DNA of 64,000 bases, taken from NCBI RefSeq assembly GCF_001971705.1, contig NZ_CP019328.1, forward strand, positions 1-64,000. The letters are read 5' to 3'. Positions 52,219 through 61,995 of this stretch are shown here, piece by piece; positions within the stretch are counted from its first letter, which is position 1; the number at the start of each line of letters is the position of its first letter. A model generated the notes under the pieces. The model saw only the letters and a program-made list of their open reading frames with translations, did not search any database and was not told where the DNA came from. The position numbers were made by a program, and so were the translations under genes. Origin of the DNA: Natronorubrum daqingense. GTDB lineage: Archaea; Halobacteriota; Halobacteria; Halobacteriales; Natrialbaceae.

Positions 52219-53705
52219 CAGAATCCCCACAGCAGCCGATTGCCCAACGCGAGGCCACCACCCGACGCGGAACGACCGCGTGGCGGCTGTTCGCGACGCT
52301 CCTCAGGGAGGAGTGGCGACTCCACACCCAGCTGTTCGGCGGCTGGCGCTTCGCGCTCTTCCCGGCCGTTATCGCCGTCCTCGCCGTCAGTGCGACGATC
52401 GCGCTGCTCGAGACGGGCACCGCAGCCGGAACGATTGTAACCGGCCTCCACGTGCTCGCACTCGGCTTCGGACTCTACAGCGGGACCGCTGGCTTCGCCG
52501 GTTCGGACATGCTCGAGAACGTGTTCGGGCGACTCTCGCTCGTCCTCTCGACCTCGACGACGCTCCCGCTCTCGCGACGACGGCTGCTCGGCATCTTCCT
52601 CCTCAAGGACGGGTTGTTCTACGCGGTCGCGTTCGTGCTGCCGATGGCGCTCAGCAACGCCGTCCTCGTCGGCTCTGCTGGCGACGCACCACTCGCCGTG
52701 GCCGCGATGTGGCTCTCGCTCACGCTCACGTTCGCCGCCGGCATGGCCCTGACCGTCGCGATGATCGCCGTTCGAACCCAAGGCGTGCCGACGTGGGCGA
52801 TCGGCGGCGGAGCGGTCCTCGGCGTCGTCGGCCTCTGGGCCGGCGGTTTCAGCAGTGTCGCCTGGAACGCGTTCGTCCCCCTCGAGGGGACGCTGCTCGG
52901 TGCCGGCGGTCTCGCCGCGGGCGTCGTCCTCGTCAGCGTCGGCTCGCTCACGCTGTACGATCCGACGTACGGGCGGCCCTCGAGAACGGCCGGTGACCGG
53001 TTCGCACGCCTGAGCGCCGCATTGCCCCTGCGCGCCGACAACACGCGGGCGCTCGTCTCGAAGACGCTGCTCGACCTGGCCCGATCGTCCGGCGGAGTCG
53101 CGAAGCCGTTCGTCTCGGCGACCATCCTCCTCGCGCTCGTCGCCGCGCTCGTCGGCGTCGTCGACTCGATAACCGGCATCTCGCCCGCGCCCGGCATCTT
53201 CTTCGGCGGCGTGCTCGGACTGACGGCGTTTACGACCTACAACTGGCTGACCCAGTTCGACTCGCTCGAGGCGTACCTCGCCTACCCCGTCTCGATTTCG
53301 GACGTGTTCCGGGCGAAGCGAATCGCGTTCGTCGTCGTCGGCGCGCCGACCGTCGCCGTGCCGTATCTCGCAGCCGTGCTCTGGTTCGACGCGACGCTCG
53401 TCGACGCCGTCGTCGGCGCGATCTTGCTCGCGGGCTACGCGCTGTATTACTACGGCCTGACGGTCTACATCGCCGGCTTCGATCCGAACGAGTTCCTCTT
53501 CGACGCCGTACGGTTCTCGCTGTTCACTCTCGGCGTCGGCGTCGTGCTCGTCCCGACGCTCGTCGCCGGGTTCGTGGTGGTTCCGCCGACCGGAGCCGTC
53601 GCGGTGACGCTGAGCGTCGCGGGCGTCGGGTTCGGCGCAGTCGGTATCGTGCTCTCGAGTCGCGCCGGACCGCGATGGGAGAAACGGACTCGAGTCGGCA
53701 AGTGA
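52215..53705 (+). CDS. ABC transporter permease
   Basis: 496 aa with about twelve predicted membrane helices in two sets, separated by a cytoplasmic loop near 255-290. The N-terminal WRLFATLLREEWRLHTQLFG is a coupling-helix-like amphipathic segment. No substrate-binding motif is seen. It is translationally coupled to the ATPase gene upstream (ATGA overlap), and together they resemble ABC-2-type exporters in arrangement. Cargo could be a lipid, drug or ion such as Na+; the sequence does not decide. Confidence 0.88.
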   Translation: MTESPQQPIAQREATTRRGTTAWRLFATLLREEWRLHTQLFGGWRFALFPAVIAVLAVSATIALLETGTAAGTIVTGLHVLALGFGLYSGTAGFAGSDMLENVFGRLSLVLSTSTTLPLSRRRLLGIFLLKDGLFYAVAFVLPMALSNAVLVGSAGDAPLAVAAMWLSLTLTFAAGMALTVAMIAVRTQGVPTWAIGGGAVLGVVGLWAGGFSSVAWNAFVPLEGTLLGAGGLAAGVVLVSVGSLTLYDPTYGRPSRTAGDRFARLSAALPLRADNTRALVSKTLLDLARSSGGVAKPFVSATILLALVAALVGVVDSITGISPAPGIFFGGVLGLTAFTTYNWLTQFDSLEAYLAYPVSISDVFRAKRIAFVVVGAPTVAVPYLAAVLWFDATLVDAVVGAILLAGYALYYYGLTVYIAGFDPNEFLFDAVRFSLFTLGVGVVLVPTLVAGFVVVPPTGAVAVTLSVAGVGFGAVGIVLSSRAGPRWEKRTRVGK

Positions 53706-53810
53706 GACCGTGCGTACGGGTTGAATCGACCGGCGTCGGTTGCTCGCGTTCGAAAGCTGCCTTCACCTGCAAGCCGTATCGAAACGAGCCAATCTGGTGA
53801 CCTATTCCGT

Positions 53811-54035
53811 ATGAAGGTCGTCTACAAACCGGGAAACACCTACGAGGAGATCAACTGCTTCGACTTTCGGGAGTACGAACACGGCGTCGTTCTCCACAAC
53901 GAAGACGGATATAACATCGGCTACGTCCCACACGACATTCTGAGCCACATCGAACCACACGACGGCGAGCGACTCGAGTTCGAAGACGGACAGCCGCCGG
54001 AACCCGGCGCTGACGACGACTACGACGACGAATAA
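53811..54035 (+). CDS. Small conserved protein (74 aa)
   Basis: The folded part (1-60) has MKVVYKPGNTYEEINCFDF, HGVVLHNEDGYNIGYVPHD and ILSHIEPHDGERLEF, suggesting a small all-beta fold of five strands. It is followed by an acidic tail. No family name is recognised. It lies between the ABC permease and cbiP with its own short upstream region. The ATG at 53811 is chosen over an upstream extension to 53721. Confidence 0.7.
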   Translation: MKVVYKPGNTYEEINCFDFREYEHGVVLHNEDGYNIGYVPHDILSHIEPHDGERLEFEDGQPPEPGADDDYDDE

Positions 54036-54127
54036 TCGTCGCTCGATAAGTGGACGGATAGTACGACGATGGCTCGAGTGAAACCGGTAGGACGATACCA
54101 CACGACGGCCGAGTATCGTCAACGCGG

Positions 54128-55849
54128 ATGACACGAACCCTTCTCGTCGCCGGGACGGCGAGCCACGTCGGCAAGTCCACCATCGCCGCCGGCCTCTGTC
54201 GAATGCTCGCCGATCGAGGCGTCTCGGTCGCCCCCTTCAAGGGACAGAACATGAGCAACAACGCCCGCGTCGTCGTTCGAGCCGAAGGCGCGTCGGACGA
54301 AACCGCTAGTCGGCCCGTCGAGACACAGCAGGGACAGCGAGAACAGCAGGGACAACAGGGACAGCATGAACAGCGAGAACAGCAGGGACAACAGGGACAG
54401 CAGGAACAGCGAGAACAGCAGCCACAACAGGGACAGAGTGGAACGCAAGCTCAGCGTGACCAGTGGGGCGAGATCGGCGTCTCGCAGTTCGTGCAGGCTC
54501 GAGCGGCCCGGATGACGCCCACGACGGACTGCAACCCAGTGTTGCTCAAGCCCCGCGGCGACGGCGAAAGTCAACTCGTCGTACAGGGCGTGGCCCACGA
54601 GCACGTCCCGGCCGGCACCTACTACGACGACTACTGGGAGGACGCGCGCGCCGCGGCCGAACGCTCCTATCGACGGCTCGCGAGCGAGCACGAGGTCGTG
54701 ATCGCGGAGGGTGCCGGGAGCATCGGCGAGATCAATCTCCACGACCGCGACCTCGCGAACGTCGAGACGGCGCGCTTTGCCGACGCCGACATCCTCCTGT
54801 TAGTCGACATCGAACGCGGCGGGGCGTTCGCCAGCCTCTATGGCACCATCGAACTCCTGCCCGACTCCCTTCGCGAGCGGGTCGTCGGCGCGGTCATCAC
54901 CAAATTCAGAGGCGACCCGTCGCTGCTCGAGCCCGGAATCGAGGAAATCGAAGCGAAGACCGGCGTGCCAATTTTGGGCGTCGTCCCCTACGACGATCCG
55001 GGGCTGCCAGAAGAAGACAGCGTCGGGCTTCCAGCGACGGACGAACGCGGCGTGCTCGGCGACGACGACGGCGTTTCGCCCGAGCGACGGCTCAGAGTCG
55101 CTGTCCCTCGCCTTCCCCGGATTTCCAACGCGACGGACCTCGAAGCGCTGGCCGACGAACCGGGCGTTTCCGTCGCGTTCGTGCCCCTCGAGGAGCGTGC
55201 AGTCGAGGACGAACTCGCAGACGCCGACGCCGTCGTGTTGCCAGGGTCGAAAAATACCGTCGACGACCTTCACAGACTCCACGACGTGGGATTCGGAGCC
55301 GCACTCGAACGGTTCGACGGGCCGATCGTCGGTCTCTGTGGCGGCTACCAGATGCTCGGCGAACGGATCACGAACGCATCGCTCGAGGGCACCGGGACAG
55401 TCGACGTCGTCGACGGGTTCGGGCTACTTCCAGTCGAGACTGAATTCGAGGCGGGAAAACACCTCGAGCAAACGGCTATCACCGTCGACGGCGACGGATC
55501 GAGGCTTCTCGACGGCGTCGACGGGCCGGTATCGGGGTACGAGATCCACGCCGGACGGACGCGCGTAACAGCACCCGTGGGCCAACCTATCGGCGACTCG
55601 AGTGCCGCGCAAGGATCGGTTCTCGGCACGTATCTCCACGGTCTCTTCGACAACGAGTCGGTTCGATCGGCATTCCTTTCGACGGTGGCCGAGAACGCCG
55701 GTATCGACCGGCAGATGCGGATAACTGCCGACGACGGATCCGGCGGAGATTCGGCTGGCACGAACGGGTCGACACCCTACGACCGGGCCGGGGCACTCGT
55801 GGAAGAACACATCGACCTCGAGGCACTCGGCGAACCGTTCGATCGGTAA
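54128..55849 (+). CDS. cbiP: Cobyric acid synthase with a Gln/Gly-repeat insertion
   Basis: 573 aa. The N-terminal dethiobiotin-synthetase-like domain ([42 protein letters not shown]) binds ATP and cobyrinate. The C-terminal class I glutaminase has C404 in [12 protein letters not shown] and histidines in GYEIHAGRT and TYLHGLF. It amidates the corrin ring in cobalamin synthesis or salvage. Between NMSNN and [14 protein letters not shown] an insertion of about 55 residues, mostly Gln/Gly/Glu, interrupts a normally tight loop. Without it the length is near the usual 510. Confidence 0.92.
   Translation: MTRTLLVAGTASHVGKSTIAAGLCRMLADRGVSVAPFKGQNMSNNARVVVRAEGASDETASRPVETQQGQREQQGQQGQHEQREQQGQQGQQEQREQQPQQGQSGTQAQRDQWGEIGVSQFVQARAARMTPTTDCNPVLLKPRGDGESQLVVQGVAHEHVPAGTYYDDYWEDARAAAERSYRRLASEHEVVIAEGAGSIGEINLHDRDLANVETARFADADILLLVDIERGGAFASLYGTIELLPDSLRERVVGAVITKFRGDPSLLEPGIEEIEAKTGVPILGVVPYDDPGLPEEDSVGLPATDERGVLGDDDGVSPERRLRVAVPRLPRISNATDLEALADEPGVSVAFVPLEERAVEDELADADAVVLPGSKNTVDDLHRLHDVGFGAALERFDGPIVGLCGGYQMLGERITNASLEGTGTVDVVDGFGLLPVETEFEAGKHLEQTAITVDGDGSRLLDGVDGPVSGYEIHAGRTRVTAPVGQPIGDSSAAQGSVLGTYLHGLFDNESVRSAFLSTVAENAGIDRQMRITADDGSGGDSAGTNGSTPYDRAGALVEEHIDLEALGEPFDR
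54335..54442 (+). repeat. Three 36-bp in-frame tandem repeats inside cbiP
   Basis: Units start at 54335, 54371 and 54407. The first two differ by one base; the third has diverged at its end. Each encodes 12 residues, [12 protein letters not shown] or close variants (protein residues 70-105). The near-identity of units 1 and 2 indicates recent duplication. Confidence 0.92.
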
Positions 55850-56077
55850 CCCAAGAGCGCTCGAGCATACTCTCCCTCACCAACAGTGCTCTGCCCCCTC
55901 TCACAGTGACTCTACCCCTTCAACCGTAACGATCCACCTTCAACAGTAACGATCGTCGAATTCGAAGCGCTACTCCGATCTCTGGCTCCCGAATGTGTCA
56001 CCTGTAATACAACACCGGGTGAGCTGGAAAGAACTACCTGCAAATTTATTATTTATCAGAGGGTACTACCATGCGCA

Positions 56078-56329
56078 ATGGCAGACGAATCCGAAATCCG
56101 CGAGCAAATGGTCGATGCATTCGAAGAAGCCGATTACCCAATCTCGAGCCCAATGGACCTCGTCCCGGCCCTGCCGAATGGCCCAGGGACGAAATTCGAG
56201 TCGGGAGACTTCTCGATGACCGCGATGGAACTGAACACGAAGACCTCGGGCGGTGACTTCCCGTACGACGACGCCGAGTCGTTCGTCGACGACATCATCG
56301 AGGACCTCAAAGAACAGGGCGAACTGTAG
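56078..56329 (+). CDS. MTH865-like small protein
   Basis: 83 aa. IREQMVDAFEEADYPISSPM, DLVPALPNGPGTKFESGD and the C-terminal PYDDAESFVDDIIEDLKE match the MTH865 family, a small EF-hand-like helical fold of about 80 residues with no known activity. It stands alone. The 70 bases before the ATG are AT-rich, with a TTTATTATTTAT stretch at 56045-56056 serving as a likely TATA box and giving an almost leaderless transcript. Confidence 0.88.
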   Translation: MADESEIREQMVDAFEEADYPISSPMDLVPALPNGPGTKFESGDFSMTAMELNTKTSGGDFPYDDAESFVDDIIEDLKEQGEL

Positions 56330-56846
56330 TTCGGCGGCGACGCCGCCACACCACGATCCGACACCGGTTTTAGCGGGGACGGTGGCCGCTTGGAACAACA
56401 CCTCGAGTTTGAGGTACTGGCCGTGAGTACGACCAGCGACGTGCTCGCACCGATTCGGATCCGAGAAACGATAGTTTGACCGTGGAGAAGGGGTTTCACT
56501 GCAGGGATTCGCGAGTGTCGCCCCTGGCACTCAGGCGGCCGATCGTTACACAGTGTACACTGTGTAGAATGTGTAGAAAGTGGAGCGTTGTGGAATGTGG
56601 AGACGGTGCGTCGCGTGACACGCCACGGCAGAGATGACGAGGTCGTATCACCTGAGATACATACCCTACTTCAGACAAGAGTAGCTATCATATATTAGCA
56701 ATATATACTGTTAGCTATCGCCGGGCGAAAATTCGCCAGCAGTGTCAGTATTGGAGAGGGTGTGGACCAGTAGCCTTTTATTCTGATGCACCATTTGCTC
56801 AGAAAGGCGGCACCGGCCGAGTAATCGCGAACATAGCTGATAGTAC
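56330..56846. promoter_or_regulatory. Long control region with a 20-bp perfect palindrome
   Basis: 517 bases upstream of the Bat-type regulator gene, no supported gene. TACACAGTGTACACTGTGTA at 56547-56566 is a perfect 20-base palindrome, immediately followed by TGTGTAGAA at 56561-56569 and again at 56570-56578. An AT-rich core near 56689-56710 and CTTTTATTC at about 56775-56783 are promoter candidates. This is the strongest palindrome in the window. Confidence 0.6.
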
Positions 56847-58895
56847 ATGCCCGACGAGAATCGAGTCGGATCGATCATCCACGTGACGACGACCCAGTCG
56901 AGTCCGTTGCAGTCTCGACTCCGGGAGAAGACCCCCTACAGCGTTCGAGTGACGACCCCGTCGTCGGCACTCGAGTCGACCCTCACTCCAGAGACCGAAT
57001 TCAGTTCGCCGGACAGGGACAGGGACGAGAACGGGGACGGAGACGAGGATGGGGGCGACGCAAACGACGCCGTCCTCGCGTTTGTCCTCGAACACGTGAC
57101 TCCCTCGGAGACCGCATCGATCCTCGAGCGTTGCCAGCGAGTTGCACCAACCATTCCGACGATCGTCGTTCCGGACTGCCAAAACGAAGCACACGCAGTT
57201 ACCGCTTTGCGAGCGAACGCAACCGAGTACATTCCGGTCGACGCAGACGAAGATCCACTCGAGTTGCTTCTCGACGCCGTCGAAACGGCATACGGAGACC
57301 GTTCACTCGAAGACCACTACCACCGAATCCTCGCGAACGAACTCCCCGACGAGGCGTTCGTCATCAGTGAAGACCAGACGTATCTCGAAGCGAAGATCCA
57401 CGAGGACGCTGCAGCGTTGTACTCCGTCCCTCCCGAAGAGTTAGTCGGGTCCAGCCTCGATGACGTCTTTCCAGCGGAGACAGCCGAGCGACTCGGTCAG
57501 TGTCTGCAAGACACACTTGAGAGCGGTGACATTCGAACCATCGAGTATCCGGCACGAACGCACCAGGGAGAGCGTCGCTACGAAGCACGAGTGGTTCCGA
57601 TCGACGAACGGATCGAAGAGCAACGGGCCGTCATTTGGCTCGCCAGAGACGTCACCGAACGGGTGCGTCGGGAACGGGAACTGCGATCCCGACAGGACCA
57701 ACTCGAGACGATCAGTCGAATCAGCACCGTCGTGGGGCAGGTAATCGACACGTTAGTCGAAGCGCCCTCGCGAGACACGATCGAACGCGACGTCTGTGCC
57801 CACCTCGTCGATTCCGAACTGTACTGTGGGTCGTGGATCGCCGAACGGGCGGGTGATGGATCACTCTCGTATCGAACCGGCTCCGGTAGTGCAGAATCGG
57901 TCCTCGAGACACGAAGCGAACTCACGACCGGCCCCGAGTGGATCGGCCAGCAAGCAATTCGGACGGAGAGCATTCACACTGTCACCGATATGCAATCGAA
58001 CGACTCGGTCCCCGAGCCACTACGCCAGGGTGCTCGTGAAGACGACGTCAACTCGGCAATAACCGTTCCCGTCACTCACAACGAGTCGAGCTACGGCGTC
58101 CTGACGGTGTTATCGAGACGCGACGAGGCGTTCACCAACGACGAACTCGCCGCGTTCGTGTTACTCGGCGAAACGATCGGATTCACGATCATGGCCGTCA
58201 AAAACCGACAGTTGCTGTTCGCCGATACCGTCGTCGAACTCGAGTTTCAGATCGATGGTGGCAACACGTTCTCCTTCGACCTCTCGGAAGCGTACGACTG
58301 TACGTGCTCACTCGAGTGGGCCGGCACGACCTCGAGCGGGCGCACTGTCCAGTACGTAACGATAGACGGCATCAGCGGCGAGACCGTACTCGAAGCCGCG
58401 GACGACCACCACTCGATCGAACGCTCCAGACTCATTCACGACGGCGGAGACAACTGCACGCTCGAGATTCGACTCACCGAGTCGGGTGTCCGAGCACTTG
58501 CGAATCACGGCGCGACGATACGAGACGTAACCGTCGAAGACGGCGTTGGAACCTGCGTCATCGAAATCTCACAGAACGCGGACGTTCGAGAGATCGCAGA
58601 TGCGCTCACCGTAATCTACGAAAATACCGAACTGGTCGCCAGACGGGAAGTCGATCGCTCGGTCCAAACGGCCGCCGAGCGTCGGAATCGCATCCTCGAT
58701 CAACTCACAGACCGGCAACTCACGACGTTGCGCTTGGCCTACTACAGCGGCTTTTTCGATTGGCCTCGCGAAAGCACCGGCGAGGAAATCGCCGAAGCGA
58801 TGGACGTCTCTCCCCCGACGATGCACCAACACCTCAGAAAAGGGCTCCAGACGGTGCTCGCCGAATTCTTCGAAACCGCAGGTGGCGTCGACTGA
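56847..58895 (+). CDS. Bat-type sensor regulator (PAS-GAF-BAT-HTH_10)
   Basis: 682 aa. After a receiver-like N-terminal region (about 10-150) with an acidic insertion come a PAS domain (about 152-270: ILANELPDEAFVISEDQTYL), a GAF domain (about 290-450), the bacterio-opsin-activator-associated domain (about 460-620) and a C-terminal HTH_10 with LTDRQLTTLRLAYYSGFFDW and GEEIAEAMDVSPPTMHQHL. It would sense redox, light or small molecules and activate transcription, as Bat does for bacterio-opsin. No opsin gene is in the window; targets are unknown. The receiver-like region lacks an obvious phospho-Asp. Confidence 0.9.
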   Translation: MPDENRVGSIIHVTTTQSSPLQSRLREKTPYSVRVTTPSSALESTLTPETEFSSPDRDRDENGDGDEDGGDANDAVLAFVLEHVTPSETASILERCQRVAPTIPTIVVPDCQNEAHAVTALRANATEYIPVDADEDPLELLLDAVETAYGDRSLEDHYHRILANELPDEAFVISEDQTYLEAKIHEDAAALYSVPPEELVGSSLDDVFPAETAERLGQCLQDTLESGDIRTIEYPARTHQGERRYEARVVPIDERIEEQRAVIWLARDVTERVRRERELRSRQDQLETISRISTVVGQVIDTLVEAPSRDTIERDVCAHLVDSELYCGSWIAERAGDGSLSYRTGSGSAESVLETRSELTTGPEWIGQQAIRTESIHTVTDMQSNDSVPEPLRQGAREDDVNSAITVPVTHNESSYGVLTVLSRRDEAFTNDELAAFVLLGETIGFTIMAVKNRQLLFADTVVELEFQIDGGNTFSFDLSEAYDCTCSLEWAGTTSSGRTVQYVTIDGISGETVLEAADDHHSIERSRLIHDGGDNCTLEIRLTESGVRALANHGATIRDVTVEDGVGTCVIEISQNADVREIADALTVIYENTELVARREVDRSVQTAAERRNRILDQLTDRQLTTLRLAYYSGFFDWPRESTGEEIAEAMDVSPPTMHQHLRKGLQTVLAEFFETAGGVD

Positions 58896-58900
58896 GACAT

Positions 58901-59000
58901 TCCCACAGCCGTTACCACACCCACAGCAGTTACCACACCCCACCATACCACACCCACAAAAGTTACCATACCACACTATACCACACCCACAAAAGTTACC
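58901..59000. repeat. Four spaced copies of a CCCACA..GTTACC repeat
   Basis: The 15-base core CCCACARMMGTTACC occurs at 58901, 58920, 58953 and 58986. Spacing between starts is 19, 33 and 33 bases; the last two units are embedded in 24-base identical blocks (58945-58968 and 58978-59001). It starts six bases after the stop codon of the Bat-type gene. Regular spacing of three helical turns suggests a protein-binding array or a degraded minisatellite. Confidence 0.85.
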
Positions 59001-59319
59001 ACACCGCTGCAATTGCTCCAGCACGACGCAGAACCTGCCGTCTTCACCGGAAATACGGTGTGTCCATCCTCGATTATCGACCCTCGAGCATGCGGGAAGC
59101 CCGAACGGCAACGTCGATCCGCCCCGTAACTCGACCCGAACCTGTGGCTCCGATCCGGCCGACGAATGCGGACGCAGCGGAGGCGACTCCATAAATGACG
59201 GCTATGTACACCCCAGCGTAGACACGGGTGTCTCGAGTCGACCATCACGGAAGAATGACACTCACTGGTTCGAGAGATTCGGGATCGGATGGAAGCTGGC
59301 AACGGTGCGTGAGTCTGCG

Positions 59320-59580
59320 ATGAACGAAACGTCCTTCGGAAGAGTGTACGCTGGGTCGAACGGAAACTACTACACCGAGCGCCAACTCGAGCGAAACCTC
59401 CGTTCGGGGTGCTGGACGCCGTGTCTCAGACAACGAAATCCAGCGCGGCGACTAGTCGAAACGCGTGAGGGAAACCTACTGCTGGTAGGAGTCGTCTCAC
59501 ATCCCCCGCCGTGGATCGAGATTCGAATTTCGAAAGGCGGGGCACGGATCGTCGATACGCGAGTTCCGCTTCCAGAGTGA
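59320..59580 (+). CDS. Possible small hypothetical protein (86 aa)
   Basis: A frame starting MNETSFGRVYAGSNGNYY with later segments NLLLVGVVSH and WIEIRISKGGARIVDTR that could form beta strands. It is open further upstream, but that part is repeat-derived. There is no clear promoter or ribosome site. It is listed because its composition is more protein-like than the other frames of the gap; it may well be spurious. Confidence 0.3.
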   Translation: MNETSFGRVYAGSNGNYYTERQLERNLRSGCWTPCLRQRNPARRLVETREGNLLLVGVVSHPPPWIEIRISKGGARIVDTRVPLPE

Positions 59581-59710
59581 GCGTTCTCAATTTCCGCCCA
59601 CCCCCGTTTTCGGCCCACCCCCGTTCTCAACTTCCACCCACCGCAGACGACCGTAATAGCGACACATGTGAACCATCACGAACTGGGAGTGGCCCTGTCT
59701 CTCAGCGATC

Positions 59711-60514
59711 GTGAATCGGCGTCTGTTTCTCGGATCGGCGGGCGCGATCCTCTCGACTGGTACCCTCGCCTACACGACTCGGCAACCGACGGACGCCCTC
59801 GAGGTACGGTTCTGGCTCTCTGCGCAAGCGGCCGAGTATCGTGGCGTCTCGAGGCGGGTCCGTGAATTTCTCGAAGTCGTTCTGGCGTTCGAGTACTGGA
59901 CGCTCGAAATTTCACACGGTGGAACCGTCGACATCTCGACCGAAGACGGCGGCCAAGTGACCAGACGCGGTGAGTGGCCGGCACGACTCGTCGCCGGGAG
60001 TGTCAGTCCGAACGGATCCTCGTCTCGAGCGGACGTCAATTTGCTCGTCACCGACGGGCAAATGCAGGAAGCCCCGACCGGCTACGGATTCTCGAACGTG
60101 GCGTCGGTCGGCGGCGCCAGACACATCGCAGCGCTCGAGTCGGTCGAGGAACTCGGTGGATCGGCGACCGAAGCCACCGAGCAGTGGGTCGTCCCCGACG
60201 AAGACGCGACGCGAACGATGCAGATTCTAATTCACGAAGTCGGGCACGCACTCGGGTTGGGACACGAACACGGCCTCTCGTATCGAGTCGACGAACGCGA
60301 CGCGGTCGTCGCTACGCCGATGCTCAGCAGTTACGCCTGGTCACCGGACTACATCGGTGAGTACTCACAGTGTGGAACGACCCATCCAGATCCCACTGGC
60401 TCGAGTCGAAAACTGCAACTCTCGTTTTCTTCGTGTGCGCGGTCCGAACTCGAGACGTACAGCGGCGGTCTCGGCGGTCCCGGCGGTCCCGGCTCTCTCG
60501 GCGCTACTCGCTAG
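59711..60514 (+). CDS. Exported zinc metalloprotease (metzincin type)
   Basis: 267 aa. The start is GTG with the signal-like NRRLFLGSAGAILSTGTLAY. Zinc is bound in LIHEVGHALGLGHEHG, that is HExxHxxGxxH from H175, with a Met-turn candidate in ATPMLSSYAWSP. A Gly/Pro-rich tail (GGLGGPGGPGSLG) ends the protein. It is expected to act outside the cell. The catalytic core is small, near matrixin or archaemetzincin size; the exact family was not recognised. A second pair of cysteines (SQCGTT, FSSCARS) may form a disulfide. Confidence 0.82.
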   Translation: MNRRLFLGSAGAILSTGTLAYTTRQPTDALEVRFWLSAQAAEYRGVSRRVREFLEVVLAFEYWTLEISHGGTVDISTEDGGQVTRRGEWPARLVAGSVSPNGSSSRADVNLLVTDGQMQEAPTGYGFSNVASVGGARHIAALESVEELGGSATEATEQWVVPDEDATRTMQILIHEVGHALGLGHEHGLSYRVDERDAVVATPMLSSYAWSPDYIGEYSQCGTTHPDPTGSSRKLQLSFSSCARSELETYSGGLGGPGGPGSLGATR

Positions 60515-60554
60515 CGTGAACAACGGCCTTCCACCCGGTGACCGCAAGAACTGG

Positions 60555-60905
60555 CTACTCGTCGGTGTCGCTATCGGTTTCGCTCCGTGCGATGGTCGTT
60601 CGTGTCTCACCACGTCGGGTGGCCGTCGCAGACGGACCCGAGATGAGCGATTCGAAGTCGTCGGTTTCGTCGTATTGGTCGCGGTAGGCGAGCGCCGACT
60701 CGCCTGCCGGCGTAATTTCGTAGAGACCGGAGCGCTCGGCCGGGCCAATCTTTCGAACGAGGCCGTAATCGGCTAACACCGGCAATCTGGTATTGATGTT
60801 TTTCCGGCTCTTCCCCGTATGCGACGCGAGATTCGTCGCGACGTTTCGGCCCGTCTCCTCGAGTGATCCGAGGATCAGAAAGTCAGTTGGCTGGCGCAAT
60901 TTCAC
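60555..60905 (-). CDS. Winged-helix regulator (PhiH1/MarR-like)
   Basis: 116 aa. It opens TDFLILGSLEETGRNVATNL, has KSRKNINTRLPVLADYGLV as recognition helix and following strand, and a wing in GLYEITPAGESALAYRDQYD. A polar tail follows. This is the haloarchaeal PhiH1-repressor-like/PF-type wHTH layout with the start ATG at 60905. It converges with the metzincin gene. Targets are unknown. Confidence 0.82.
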   Translation of the reverse strand: MKLRQPTDFLILGSLEETGRNVATNLASHTGKSRKNINTRLPVLADYGLVRKIGPAERSGLYEITPAGESALAYRDQYDETDDFESLISGPSATATRRGETRTTIARSETDSDTDE

Positions 60906-61110
60906 TATCGTTCACTCTCGTGCGCCACCATATTTCCAGTTGTAACTAATACTTTCGACTTCGTGAGCAGTGGGTTCTACAACCAGTTATCTCGAAAGGA
61001 GAAGAGGTTCCCAAATGCGACAGTTCGGAAAATTGAGTGAGCGCGGACTCAATCCGAGCGGTGTCGTTTTCGACTGGCGCAATCGGATCGTTCCGGGTGC
61101 CGGCGAACGA

Positions 61111-61992
61111 TCACTCGAGGCGAGAGGCGACGGTGGCCGGCGCTGATCGCGTCGACTGTGAGGGCACGTTCGGTCCTCGATCGGGTCGATCGAGTTCCTC
61201 GAGTGCGCTCGAACCGAGCCACTCGAGAAACGACGCCACCTCGTCGGGTGAGTCGACGGAAGCCGACGCGGCCGACGGCGTCGCCTCTCCGACGCGAATG
61301 CCGATCCCCTCCGGTTCGACGGCACGAAACGCCGACTCGTCGGTTACGTCGTCACCGATGTACAGCGGAACCGTTTCCGGCGGCATTTGGGCGTCGAGCA
61401 AGGAGACCGCGTTGCCTTTCCCCCACGGAATCGAGGGGCCGATTTCGAGGATTTTTCTGCCGGGCGAAATCTCGAGTGAGTCGGCTCCGAGTGCATCGAC
61501 GACGGCTCTCGTCTGTCGTTCGACCACCGGGTGCCCAGCGGACGGAACCGACCTGAGGTGTACGGTACCGGTCAGTCGTTTGTTCTCGACGCGGGCGTTC
61601 GGTACCGAATCGAGAACCGTCTCGAGGGTGTGACAGACGCGGTCGATCTGGGCTGCGCGTTTGCGAGCAACCGGGTGAATCGCAACGGACCCGTCTCGAG
61701 CGAGTTCGAGGCCGTGGTTTCCGGCGTACGCGGCCGGGCCATCGATCCGCGTTCGAACGTCGGACAGGGCGCGACCGCTCACGATCGCCGTCGACACGGC
61801 CGGTGCAGCGACGAGGTCCTCGAGTGCGCTCGTGGCGGCCGGGATCGGTGTCGCAGCGTCGGGATCCTCGACGATGGGCGCGAGCGTCCCGTCGAAATCG
61901 AGACAACACAATACGTGAGCGGCGCCGGCGAGTTTCGAGCGAATCTGCTCACGTCGCTCCTCGAGTGGCTGTGGTGGTAACTCAGCTGTCAT
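61111..61992 (-). CDS. otsB: Trehalose-6-phosphate phosphatase
   Basis: A 293-aa HAD-superfamily phosphatase: CLDFDGTLAPIVEDP (motif 1 with nucleophile Asp), STAIVSGRALSDVRTRI (motif 2), GNHGLELARDG, a lysine in the GPSIPWGKGNAVSLL region and GDDVTDESAFRAV (motif 4). It removes phosphate from trehalose-6-phosphate to give the compatible solute trehalose. It follows otsA by three bases on the same strand, so both are one transcript. A Ser/Pro-rich C-terminal tail of about 30 residues exceeds the core. Confidence 0.92.
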   Translation of the reverse strand: MTAELPPQPLEERREQIRSKLAGAAHVLCCLDFDGTLAPIVEDPDAATPIPAATSALEDLVAAPAVSTAIVSGRALSDVRTRIDGPAAYAGNHGLELARDGSVAIHPVARKRAAQIDRVCHTLETVLDSVPNARVENKRLTGTVHLRSVPSAGHPVVERQTRAVVDALGADSLEISPGRKILEIGPSIPWGKGNAVSLLDAQMPPETVPLYIGDDVTDESAFRAVEPEGIGIRVGEATPSAASASVDSPDEVASFLEWLGSSALEELDRPDRGPNVPSQSTRSAPATVASRLE

Positions 61993-61995
61993 CGA

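Larger units (their letters stand above)
58896..59710. other. Gene-poor 815-base region after the Bat-type gene
   Basis: Begins with the spaced CCCACA...GTTACC repeats listed separately. One frame near its end (59320-59580) could be a short gene. The rest shows neither protein-like frames nor RNA signatures. Open frames that cross the repeats are Pro/His/Thr-rich products of the repeat. Confidence 0.45.

Noticed and set aside
56330-56846. Replication origin suggested by palindrome and AT-rich core
   Set aside because: No Orc1/Cdc6 gene and no G-rich ORB-type repeats nearby.
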